This document shows positions 24,138 to 30,604 of a DNA stretch of 30,604 nt, one piece after another. Position numbers and translations under genes: made by a program. Every line of letters starts with the position of its first letter. The first letter of the stretch is position 1. This DNA is from CAYVAP01 sp964343195 (GTDB lineage Bacteria; Bacteroidota; Bacteroidia; J057), in the NCBI GenBank assembly GCA_964343195.1, contig CAYFIR010000082.1, forward strand, positions 1-30,604, given 5' to 3'. The notes beneath the pieces were generated by a model. It was not told the origin of the DNA and ran no database searches. It saw only the letters and a program-made list of their open reading frames with translations.

Positions 24138-24509
24138 TTGATCTATCGAGCCATCATATCCGCTTTCATCATCCTCACATTTGGTAGGTGCGATGAGGTA
24201 AGACAGAATAAAACCTCCCAAGAGAAACCTTCTCGGCTAATAGAATTATCGGGCAAGGTTGTTCGAGTGAGAAATGAACTCATTCAGGACGTAAAAGAGG
24301 TTACCTGCCAACATTTCGATGTTCTCGTGCAGCAGGGAAAAAATGAATATCATTTTACCCATTGTGATTTTTCTTACCAGATTAATGGACAGGACTTAAT
24401 AGTCTTGGGCGACTCTCTGCTGGTTAGGTTTGATAGTACCCAATCCAATAGAAATAGTGCAATAGGAGTTGCCGAGTATCAAAGGATAATTCCGCAGGAT
24501 GTGAACTAA
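24138..24509 (+). CDS. Hypothetical small lipoprotein or exported protein
   Basis: 123 aa with a TTG start at 24138, because a TAA lies three codons upstream and no ATG or GTG is available. The first 17 residues are hydrophobic (YRAIISAFIILTFGRC), followed by a Cys at about 18 that would suit lipidation, though the lipobox (FGRC) is weak. The rest is a strand-rich domain (RLIELSGKVVRVRNELIQD, YHFTHCDFSYQINGQDLIVL). No family recognised. It follows the membrane protein at 23550 after 30 bp and may be cotranscribed. Confidence 0.5.
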   Translation: MIYRAIISAFIILTFGRCDEVRQNKTSQEKPSRLIELSGKVVRVRNELIQDVKEVTCQHFDVLVQQGKNEYHFTHCDFSYQINGQDLIVLGDSLLVRFDSTQSNRNSAIGVAEYQRIIPQDVN

Positions 24510-24544
24510 GAATAGCTTCTTTCTTGCCAAAAATACTCTTAAGT

Positions 24545-24592
24545 CCTTCGTGCGCTTGGAGGCCTCCTCCGTGCGCTTTGTGGTTAAAAAAA
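24545..24592 (+). repeat. CTTCGTGCGCTT-type spacer repeat with a palindrome
   Basis: CGTGCGCTT occurs twice (24549-24557 and 24570-24578) around a perfect GGAGGCCTCC palindrome (24558-24567), followed by TGTGGTTAAAAAA. It resembles the CTTTGTGGTTAAAA-type spacer words seen in many Bacteroidota genomes. Confidence 0.35.
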
Positions 24593-24643
24593 TCCCTATC
24601 TTCCCTTCAGGTATCCAGATGCTCTCAACGCATCCCCAATCCC

Positions 24644-25063
24644 ATGCAAGTTCACACCCAACCCGAAGTTCAGACAGTTTTTGACCAGTATCCCGAGGAG
24701 GTTCGCGCGAAAATGGTCCACCTGCGGCAGCTAATCCTCGAAACCGCCGAAGAAACAGAGGGCATCGACCAACTGGAAGAATCCCTGAAGTGGGGCGAGC
24801 CGAGCTACCGCAGCAAGATCGGGAGCACCATTCGCATCGACTGGAAGGCCAAAGCCCCCGATCAGTACGCGATGTACTTCCAGTGTAGCACCCAACTGGT
24901 GCCGACTTTTCGCAAGGTCTATGAGGAGACCTTTGAGTTTGAAGGCAGCCGCGCCATCGTCTTTCCCCTGGATCAGCCTTTGCCTGAAGCAGAACTCAAG
25001 CGCTGCATCGCCACCGGATTGAAATATCACAAGTTGAAGTCCCAACCTTTACTGGGGTTATGA
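24644..25063 (+). CDS. DUF1801 domain protein
   Basis: 139 aa from the ATG at 24644; upstream codons of the open frame lie in a spacer repeat and look non-coding. DUF1801 pattern: VQTVFDQYPEEVRAKMVHLR, QLILETAEETEGIDQLEESL, KWGEPSYRSKIGSTIRIDW, YAMYFQCSTQLVPTFRKVYE, and the closing ELKRCIATGLKYHKLK. The family has a small alpha/beta fold with no settled activity. It appears shorter and better conserved than the DUF1801/YdeI protein at 22798. Its stop (TGA) runs directly into a possible GTG start of the next frame. Confidence 0.85.
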   Translation: MQVHTQPEVQTVFDQYPEEVRAKMVHLRQLILETAEETEGIDQLEESLKWGEPSYRSKIGSTIRIDWKAKAPDQYAMYFQCSTQLVPTFRKVYEETFEFEGSRAIVFPLDQPLPEAELKRCIATGLKYHKLKSQPLLGL

Positions 25064-25273
25064 GTGTCCTTGTCCCATGTTACCTCCGGATCAGACCCCA
25101 GAGCACGCTATCTCAAAGCCAGTGAGGTGTATGTTCGTCAGCCCCGGAACGACGAAAATGTAATCGGCATCACTTGCCCGACTCATCGCCAATGCCCTAG
25201 TAGGTGCTCAGAAGTGGACTGGATGTGTGAGGAGGATTTTCTGCGGTTTTCTGGCCTATTAGAACCTGAATGA
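25064..25273 (+). CDS. Doubtful small Cys-rich ORF
   Basis: 69 aa with a GTG start immediately after the TGA of the DUF1801 gene. The second half contains ITCPTHRQCPSRC and DWMC, a possible metal-binding cluster. ITCPTH echoes ITCPKH at the start of the next gene (25295), which lies 21 bp downstream on the same strand. It could be a real small gene, the remnant of a longer one, or chance. Confidence 0.3.
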   Translation: MSLSHVTSGSDPRARYLKASEVYVRQPRNDENVIGITCPTHRQCPSRCSEVDWMCEEDFLRFSGLLEPE

Positions 25274-25294
25274 TGAAAACCAAAGGCTTAAATT

Positions 25295-26011
25295 ATGGCA
25301 TCCATTACCTGCCCTAAACATGGTCGACAATTTCCGCCAATAGTCTGTAAACACATTGTGAGCGATGTGAAAGATGGTATTTACCCTGAAATGGTTACGG
25401 TAAAAGGGGCTTTAGGCTACAACGTATGTACCAACTGTTACCACCAGTTTGAGTTGAAGAGGTTCGAGCACCTGACTGACGATTATATGGAGGAGGAAGC
25501 TTCTGAACAGGAGCTGAAGGACATGTACGATGCCTTTAAACAAGTGTACTCCCATTTAGGTCTGGTACCCCTTTGCTGGGAGTGTATGGCTGAGGTAAAA
25601 GTTAAACAGGCCAGATTGAGAGGGGAGCCGATGCCATTTGACGTTTATGAAAATACCTTGACCTATCAGGACGCCGACGTAATAAATGAGTTGAAAGACC
25701 AGTTAAATGCTCACTTTCATTTTGAAAAAATCCCATATCCAGCGATAGGTGGTGTGAACTCATTCTGGATATCGGAGGGAGCATTCACATATCCTCTGAC
25801 CATCAAGATTTACCGAAAAGAGAATCCCTCAGAGCAGCAAAAAATCCTGATATTCATCGATAGGTTTTTTGAGACTGTTCCCCAAAAACAAAGGATTGTC
25901 AGGTTTTACCGGGACATATATTTTGAGCATGAAGCAAGAGATGGGTACGGGGAGAGTGTTAGCAGAGATTCCAGCAAAGATGAATTGTTGTTGGAAAAGG
26001 TGGTGAAGTAG
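25295..26011 (+). CDS. Unrecognised Cys/His-rich protein
   Basis: 238 aa; no family recognised. The N-terminal 100 residues carry paired Cys/His positions: C6 and H9 (CPKHG), C18 and H20 (CKH), C45, C48 and H50 (CTNCYH), and C94 and C97 (CWEC), enough for one or two zinc-ribbon sites. The C-terminal ~120 residues are a strand/helix mixture (LTYQDADVINELKDQLNAHF, YPAIGGVNSFWISEGAFTYP, LTIKIYRKENPSEQQKILIF). No signal peptide. The arrangement beside SMI1/KNR4 and other orphan genes is like that of immunity-protein clusters, but nothing in the sequence shows that role. Confidence 0.65.
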   Translation: MASITCPKHGRQFPPIVCKHIVSDVKDGIYPEMVTVKGALGYNVCTNCYHQFELKRFEHLTDDYMEEEASEQELKDMYDAFKQVYSHLGLVPLCWECMAEVKVKQARLRGEPMPFDVYENTLTYQDADVINELKDQLNAHFHFEKIPYPAIGGVNSFWISEGAFTYPLTIKIYRKENPSEQQKILIFIDRFFETVPQKQRIVRFYRDIYFEHEARDGYGESVSRDSSKDELLLEKVVK

Positions 26012-26181
26012 CCTTTCCCAAAGCTAGGTTTCTCAGACTTTTGCTTTAAACATCGTGAACCATGCTCATCTCAGAACACGATTACCTGATCCAGAATTAT
26101 TTCGGGTTGGTGTCAGGACATCGAATCATGCATTTTCAGGTGACCCTACAACGGAGAATGGTTTATTAGGTCCAAAATGAG

Positions 26182-26766
26182 CTACCTGCTCACACCTTTT
26201 AATATCCTCCTTATGTCCGACCTAAGAACCTTTATAATGTCCTCCTTGCTTACTAGTTTGTCGTCATCATTTTCGCTATCTGTGTATTGATACCAATAAT
26301 TATTTCCCATAATCAAATAAAGGTTTTCTGGTAACTGCTCTATTTTCAGAAAAGCAGACTCCCCATCTGGGAGCACAATTTTTTCGTAATAATCATTTCC
26401 AGTGCTGCTCTTATATAAGCTAACAAGGTCCCTATCCCCTCTTTCTGGGATTGCCTTGTGAGATGATTCAAACACAAACCCAAAATTGGATTTCGCGGAG
26501 TAGCAAATCGCTACTACCATATTCATTGTATCTATTTTGACAATTTTGAAGGTATTTAGCCATTCGAAACCAGCTTCTCTCATCTCCTCTTCCAGAATTA
26601 CCGCGACTTCAGCTTTATCCAACCAGGCTGTCACAAGTCTTGATCCCTCAAGCCCTCCCCCTGTAGAGTAATAGTCATAATAGTTTCGGGAGGTAATGCC
26701 TCTTTGAGCGAATAGTCCAAGGGATAGGGTAAAAAAGGCCAATGTAAAAAATGCTCTTGTCTTCAT
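26182..26766 (-). CDS. Hypothetical exported protein
   Basis: 194 aa from the ATG at 26766, which begins a signal peptide (MKTRAFFTLAFFTLSLGLFAQ); a farther upstream ATG at 26838 would bury it. The mature part begins RGITSRNYYDYYSTGGG and has a mixed helix/strand character (VTAWLDKAEVAVILEEEMRE, MVVAICYSAKSNFGFVFESS), and ends with a basic helix (KEDIIKVLRSDIRRILKG). No motif recognised. Probably periplasmic. Clearly A+T-rich, like its neighbours. Confidence 0.65.
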   Translation of the reverse strand: MKTRAFFTLAFFTLSLGLFAQRGITSRNYYDYYSTGGGLEGSRLVTAWLDKAEVAVILEEEMREAGFEWLNTFKIVKIDTMNMVVAICYSAKSNFGFVFESSHKAIPERGDRDLVSLYKSSTGNDYYEKIVLPDGESAFLKIEQLPENLYLIMGNNYWYQYTDSENDDDKLVSKEDIIKVLRSDIRRILKGVSR

Positions 26767-26862
26767 ATGACTATTTAATTGGTGTGCGTTTGGATAAGGG
26801 CAGATAATTCGAAGATGAAACTCGCAGTATGACAGCATCGGTGATAGCTTGGCTGGGATCCG

Positions 26863-27324
26863 TTATCTCCTCATCCGGTGGTTGAAATAGACAAATCCAT
26901 GTTGGGAAAAGAACTGTTCGGCCAGCTCATTTCCCGCCCAGTGATCCAGTTGAATTTCGGATATGTTCTGTTCTTTGGCAAGCCCAGAGGCAGCCTCAAG
27001 CAAGCGCTGGCCAATCCCCTGTTTCCGATGCACTTCGACCACTGCAATCTGATCGATATGCAGGATGGCCTTTTCATATTGAAAGGCAGACTCCGGTCTT
27101 CTTTTTATGCAACCGAGTAGGTATCCAATGGATTCGCCGTCTGATTTAGCTACCAGCGCAAAATAGTCCTGCTGCGTAAGCAGGCGCTCAAATGCTTCCG
27201 CAATCTCGGCGTGGTGGTAGGGCTTGAATTCGGCCGGATAGTTTTGGTGGTGCCAGGTCTGAACCGATTCGTTCATCCTGGCCAGTTCGGTGCTGTCTGT
27301 TGTCTCGACTATTGCGATATCCAT
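26863..27324 (-). CDS. GNAT-family N-acetyltransferase
   Basis: 153 aa from the ATG at 27324 (MDIAIVETTD), preceded by AGAAG; an ATG at 27342 is also possible, while starts farther up would overlap the next gene. The GNAT core is clear: a strand-helix start, FALVAKSDGESIGYLLGC (55-72), the strand HIDQIAVVEVHRKQGIGQRL (89-108) with the acetyl-CoA loop R100-K-Q-G-I-G105, then LLEAASGLAKEQNISEIQLD and the closing AEQFFSQHGFVYFNHRM. It transfers an acetyl group from acetyl-CoA to an amine; the substrate is unknown. Same strand as the SMI1/KNR4 gene 49 bp upstream, so possibly cotranscribed. Confidence 0.9.
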   Translation of the reverse strand: MDIAIVETTDSTELARMNESVQTWHHQNYPAEFKPYHHAEIAEAFERLLTQQDYFALVAKSDGESIGYLLGCIKRRPESAFQYEKAILHIDQIAVVEVHRKQGIGQRLLEAASGLAKEQNISEIQLDHWAGNELAEQFFSQHGFVYFNHRMRR

Positions 27325-27373
27325 CTTCTTGCTATGGTTCATTTCGTCAACACCTGGCAGGTACATTGCCGAT

Positions 27374-28084
27374 CTATGGTTTTGCTTTCCACTTCCGATA
27401 CTCTTTTTCCAAATGGACATTCAGCTGCCGGCCAGAGTGGCCACCTCTCAATGGCTGGCCTCCGATCAGGCTCAGGATCATCTCCTTAACTGAGAAATTG
27501 TTCAATTCCCACTCTGAGTCAACCACCTCCTGTAGCGGCAACTCATCGAGCTTCCCCTGGACCCTTCTCAGGGTGGCCAGGTTGTCATCCAGCCATTTTT
27601 CATACATGTCTAGTAGGCTGGCCTGCTCCAGTTTCTCAAAGCGGTCATCACAGTCAAAAAAGATCATATCGCCTGCTTCCTCCCCCTTCACGATCAGGCA
27701 GGTTTCCATGCCACATCCGTGGTTAAACAGCCTGACGTAGCCTGAGATTTCGTCGGTATCGACCATGTCAACGTCAATCGTCTTCGGGTCGTCCCAATTT
27801 CTCAGGAGGTGCTTCGTCCCGACATATGGCGGGTCGATGTGCTTCAGGCTGAATGATTCGAGGCCATAGCCACATCCCGCCCCACCATTACCCAGGTGGA
27901 TGAGGATCTCCCGGTACTCCCTGGAAAGGGTGATGCCGTGCTTCTGCTCGATGTGGGTTATTTTCTCCTCGGTCAGAGGGGACTTCATCCGATACTCATG
28001 CCTACTGGAACCAAAGATGGCGAATCCTTTATCCAGGCTTCTCAGCTCCTGGAGTTTTTGCTGTATGGCGTCGATGCGTTTCAT
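27374..28084 (-). CDS. SMI1/KNR4 (SUKH) family protein
   Basis: 236 aa from the ATG at 28084; a GTG 15 codons earlier adds nothing conserved. The SUKH core is at about 34-160: SPLTEEKITHIEQKHGITLS, REYREILIHLGNGGAGCGYG, LESFSLKHI, GYVRLFNHGCGMETCLIVKG and DMIFFDCDDRFEKL, then LLDMYEKWLDDNL. This superfamily is widely used as immunity proteins against polymorphic toxins and contact-dependent inhibitors. No toxin gene is seen in the window, so it may be an orphan immunity gene or a housekeeping member. Confidence 0.88.
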   Translation of the reverse strand: MKRIDAIQQKLQELRSLDKGFAIFGSSRHEYRMKSPLTEEKITHIEQKHGITLSREYREILIHLGNGGAGCGYGLESFSLKHIDPPYVGTKHLLRNWDDPKTIDVDMVDTDEISGYVRLFNHGCGMETCLIVKGEEAGDMIFFDCDDRFEKLEQASLLDMYEKWLDDNLATLRRVQGKLDELPLQEVVDSEWELNNFSVKEMILSLIGGQPLRGGHSGRQLNVHLEKEYRKWKAKP

Positions 28085-28618
28085 AGGGGCCTGGTTAAGT
28101 AGATATTGAGACAAGGTGTTGATTCTCACATTGCTCGGTTTCTTTTGTCAGCTTACTAAAGTAGATGGATAGATGTAAACCAGTAAAAGGTATAAAGGAA
28201 ATGGAGGTATAAAGGAATGTAGGACCTGTTTCCCTTCATTTCCCCATACCCTTCATACCTTATTTCTATTGTCCAGGTGCTTAGCGGCTGTTTAGCCTTC
28301 GAAGAATTTCAGCTATAGCCTATAAACGTCCGCTTTCGGCTGAGGTTAGGGGAATGGGGAGCGAAGGCAATCACAAGAAAGTATAACAGAAATAGTCCGA
28401 CCCTTACTGGGGCGGCAGGCATTTGGGGCCCCATTCTACAAATCCTGAACCACTACGCGGTCCTCAACGCTGTAGCCGTATAACCTATGTAGCAACTACC
28501 CAGCAACCAATTCGACCCCGGAAGGGTGGTACCTTGCGATTGCCCTGCTTCGCCCAAAGAAAACCTTTCCCCCCTCGGATTTCTTTGGTAATTTGCTCAC
28601 ACCCAAACCATAACCTCC
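28085..28618. other. Gene-free divergent intergenic region
   Basis: 534 bp between the SMI1/KNR4 gene (minus) and the ankyrin gene (plus). It should hold both promoters. An imperfect inverted repeat lies at 28189-28263 and a perfect TGGGGCCCCA palindrome at 28424-28433. I found no ORF, RNA gene or riboswitch that I could support. Confidence 0.6.
28189..28263. repeat. GGTATAAAGG repeat with inverted right arm
   Basis: GGTATAAAGG occurs at 28191-28200 and 28208-28217, 17 bp apart. The right side (CCCTTCATTTCCCC, ATACCCTTCATACCTT) is an imperfect inverted copy, so the unit can fold back on itself. The A/G-rich words recall the 9-bp repeats at 21610 and 23445. Confidence 0.5.
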
Positions 28619-29917
28619 ATGTTCCGCAGTTTGCGCAAATACTGGGAAAGGCAGAAAGTGTTTCGTGAGATAGGCTCATTTGATCAATCCGGTCTGGTCT
28701 ATGCCGCGGAAGAGGGGAACCTTGAGTGCCTGGAAATCCTGCTCAGAGCCGGTATAACCCCCAATGCCAAAAGCGAACGCGGCTACCCTGCCATCTGCCG
28801 AGCGGTTCACAAGGACCACCTGCCTGCCATCCGTATGCTCATGGAGGCCGGAGCTGATCCCGACCTGAGTGACAGCCAGGGAACCACGCCGCTAATGTGC
28901 TCCATACGCAGCAGCAATCGGCACATTTTTGCGTACCTCATGGAGCAGGAACCTGACCTTGAGCGTACCGACATCAACGGCGAAACAGTGTTGTTCAAGG
29001 CGGTGAAGGAAGGGAATACGACCCTGACCCGTAAGCTGATCGAAGCCGGAGCGGAAGTGGATGTCGTCAACAATGATGGCATTACTCCGCTGATGATCGC
29101 CGTGCGACAGGAACGCATCGGAGTAGTCAAGGCCCTGCTCAACGCCGGGGCAGATCCCAACATTCGGAGTAAACAGGGCAAAAATGTGCTGGACTTCGAT
29201 GTGCAAAGCCCACGAGTAGTGAGGATGCTCCGCAAAAGCAGTCTTGAATTCCGGCAGGAAGAAACCAGTGCAGCCCAGTCACAGACATCTGAAAAACCAC
29301 GTCCCCTCTTCCCCATGGATGAACTGTCAGGGGGACTGGTCAGTAGTTTGCCGACCCTGACCAGCAGCATGTTGAGAATGCTCAATATGACCCTACAGGT
29401 CCTCAATAGCCCCTATCGGGCAGATGATGTGGAGCAGCACGGCCGGGAACTGGTGCAGCGACTGTTTAAAAGCGCTGCCAATGGGACCGCAGAAGTGCTA
29501 AACGGACATGGTCCCGATCCCAATGACGAATTAAAGGTGCAACTGTCGCAGCTGATTCAGTGGTTGCAGCACCAGGGCGTCACGATGGGAGATCAGCCGA
29601 GCATCGATCAGGTGCAACTGGATCGCTCATTGCTGGAGGCGGCTGCTCTGGGCGCTCATCGCATTGTACCGGTTTTACTCAACCTCGGTGCCGATTGCCA
29701 GGCCCGGGATGGAGAAGGAAATACTCCGCTGCATTTGGCGGTGGGCCATCCGTCTGTGGTCAAACAGTTGCTGTCTGCCGGAGCCAAAATCGGCGCCGTC
29801 AACCAGAAGGGAAATACCCCCTATCAACTGGCTGCCCGGCATGGCTATGCTGCCAGCCTGGAGTTGTTAACTCCCCCGACTCCCCCCAATGGAACCCCTA
29901 CTCAAGAAAAATCCTGA
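28619..29917 (+). CDS. Ankyrin-repeat protein with a central non-repeat helical segment
   Basis: 432 aa, no signal peptide. Six ankyrin repeats cover about 22-208, with typical units such as GTTPLMCSIRSSN, GETVLFKAVKEGNTTLTRKL, GITPLMIAVRQERIGVVKAL and LNAGADPNIRSKQG. A Gln/Ser/Pro linker (209-232) and a helical segment (about 233-325, LTSSMLRMLNMTLQVLNS, HGRELVQRLFKSAANGTAEV) follow. Three more repeats (334-418) include GNTPLHLAVGHPSVVKQLLS, then a Pro/Thr tail. Ankyrin repeats bind proteins; the partner is unknown. The next gene, encoding a secreted protein, starts 7 bp after its stop, so the two are cotranscribed. Confidence 0.92.
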   Translation: MFRSLRKYWERQKVFREIGSFDQSGLVYAAEEGNLECLEILLRAGITPNAKSERGYPAICRAVHKDHLPAIRMLMEAGADPDLSDSQGTTPLMCSIRSSNRHIFAYLMEQEPDLERTDINGETVLFKAVKEGNTTLTRKLIEAGAEVDVVNNDGITPLMIAVRQERIGVVKALLNAGADPNIRSKQGKNVLDFDVQSPRVVRMLRKSSLEFRQEETSAAQSQTSEKPRPLFPMDELSGGLVSSLPTLTSSMLRMLNMTLQVLNSPYRADDVEQHGRELVQRLFKSAANGTAEVLNGHGPDPNDELKVQLSQLIQWLQHQGVTMGDQPSIDQVQLDRSLLEAAALGAHRIVPVLLNLGADCQARDGEGNTPLHLAVGHPSVVKQLLSAGAKIGAVNQKGNTPYQLAARHGYAASLELLTPPTPPNGTPTQEKS

Positions 29918-29924
29918 TTTGCAC

Positions 29925-30461
29925 ATGAAGAAATTGATCTGGCTCCTGCTGATTTTGCTGCCCATCCTTGGCTTTTCTCAAAACCATGTACCCGAGGAAT
30001 GGTATGGCGAATATGCCGGAAGGCTCAATATTTACAACGCCGCTGGCCTTTCCATGCAACTCAACATGGAGCTGTTGGTGACTCCTACAGACTCCGCTCA
30101 CCGGGCTAACTGGACCATCTCATACCTGCCAGATGACACCACTGGGGCCCTCAAGAATGACCGCCGCGAGTATGAACTCATTGGGCAGGCGGACTACCCC
30201 GCACATTATGTAATCGACGAGAAAAACTCCATCCTGCTGGATTGTTATTTGATGGACAATGTGATGATCAGCCGCTTCAGGGTGGACAAAGCCCTCCTGA
30301 TCATTAACTATACCCTGCTGGGAGACTCCGTTCGGGTTGAGATTTTCAGCGGCCCTTATGACGCTGTGAGAGATACTGGTGAAGAAGTCGAAGAGGTAGA
30401 CAATATCCAGGCCTTTGGAATCAACGGCTATCATCGGGCTGTTCTTTACCGGAGGAAGTAG
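29925..30461 (+). CDS. Small secreted hypothetical protein
   Basis: 178 aa from the ATG at 29925, which starts a signal peptide (MKKLIWLLLILLPILGFSQ); an ATG at 29889 would overlap the ankyrin gene and hide it. The mature part is strand-rich and looks like a lipocalin-type barrel: PEEWYGEYAGRLNIYN, MQLNMELLVTPTDSAHRANW, TISYLP, SILLDCYLMDNVMISRFRVD, LLIINYTLLGDSVRVEIFSG, and closes with HRAVLYRRK. Family not recognised. It shares an operon with the ankyrin-repeat gene, though one product is cytoplasmic and the other exported. A heptamer repeat element begins just after its stop. Confidence 0.75.
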   Translation: MKKLIWLLLILLPILGFSQNHVPEEWYGEYAGRLNIYNAAGLSMQLNMELLVTPTDSAHRANWTISYLPDDTTGALKNDRREYELIGQADYPAHYVIDEKNSILLDCYLMDNVMISRFRVDKALLIINYTLLGDSVRVEIFSGPYDAVRDTGEEVEEVDNIQAFGINGYHRAVLYRRK

Positions 30462-30469
30462 TCGGAAGA

Positions 30470-30604
30470 GGTCAGATCGTTTCACTGTCAGAAGTCAGAC
30501 GAAGAAAAGACAAGAATTTCGCAACCTTGTTTTGGCTACGCCGATACCACTCTGACCTCTGACCTCTGACCTCTGACCTCTGACCTCTGACCTCTGACCT
30601 CTGA
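30470..30604. repeat. AAGTCAG/TCTGACC heptamer element, copy B (inverted, cut by the window end)
   Basis: Read on the minus strand: about 7.7 tandem GGTCAGA units (30551-30604, running off the end), then GTGGTATCGGCGTAGCCA and AAACAAGGTTGC, an A/T-rich stretch, GTCTGACTTCTGACAG, and GATCTGACCTCTTCC. The order and most bases match copy A (4593-4761), in the opposite orientation. It starts about 9 bp after a stop codon, as copy A does. Confidence 0.85.

Noticed and set aside
26062..26169. A 35-codon ORF between the Cys-rich gene and the exported protein gene
   Set aside because: Too short, no ribosome site or recognisable motif; possibly the remnant of a gene start but unsupported.

Overview
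The window looks like a chromosomal segment of a Bacteroidota bacterium, probably of the Saprospiria/Lewinella kind. The basis is the secreted protein at 528-1310, which has an N-terminal module (GMSYQAVARD...) and a C-terminal module (...FVVYKP) that I know from that group, the gene order mutL - rhomboid - second rhomboid - EEP phosphatase, the Bacteroidota-type MutL C-terminus, and the weak ribosome binding sites. No rRNA, tRNA, CRISPR array, phage gene or transposase gene was found.

Layout. 1-527 is gene-free and holds two copies of a ~120-bp repeat. 528-4592 carries a secreted protein, a secreted amidase-signature enzyme (minus strand) and a GT4-like glycosyltransferase. 4795-9704 (minus) is a probable operon read mutL -> active rhomboid protease -> rhomboid-fold pseudoprotease -> EEP-family membrane phosphatase/nuclease. 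9837-11852 (minus) is a GT-C membrane glycosyltransferase, divergent from pyrR-pyrB (12014-13616) of pyrimidine synthesis. 13703-14697 is a small membrane-protein gene bracketed by two direct copies of a nested-hairpin repeat. ubiX (14790-15368), a doxX remnant, a PIN toxin/antitoxin pair, polA, a small DUF protein and an Omp85-like outer-membrane protein follow up to 21569.

21570-28618 is an accessory stretch of visibly lower G+C: a 165-bp palindromic MITE-like element, a UPF0175/DUF3368 toxin-antitoxin pair, two DUF1801-type proteins, several unrecognised small proteins (one Cys/His-rich), a GNAT acetyltransferase and a SMI1/KNR4 (SUKH) protein of the type often used as immunity protein. 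The window closes with an ankyrin-repeat protein followed after 7 bp by a small secreted protein.

The most notable thing is the density and variety of short repeat families lying right at gene 3' ends: AAGTCAG heptamer arrays with a conserved tail (two copies, opposite orientation, about 26 kb apart), 9-bp G-rich repeats, CTAGTGC-bounded palindromes and nested-hairpin repeats. One of these supplies the end of a reading frame. I saw no convincing new multi-gene enzymatic system; the best candidates for something undescribed are these repeat families and the unrecognised genes between 23.5 and 26.8 kb.
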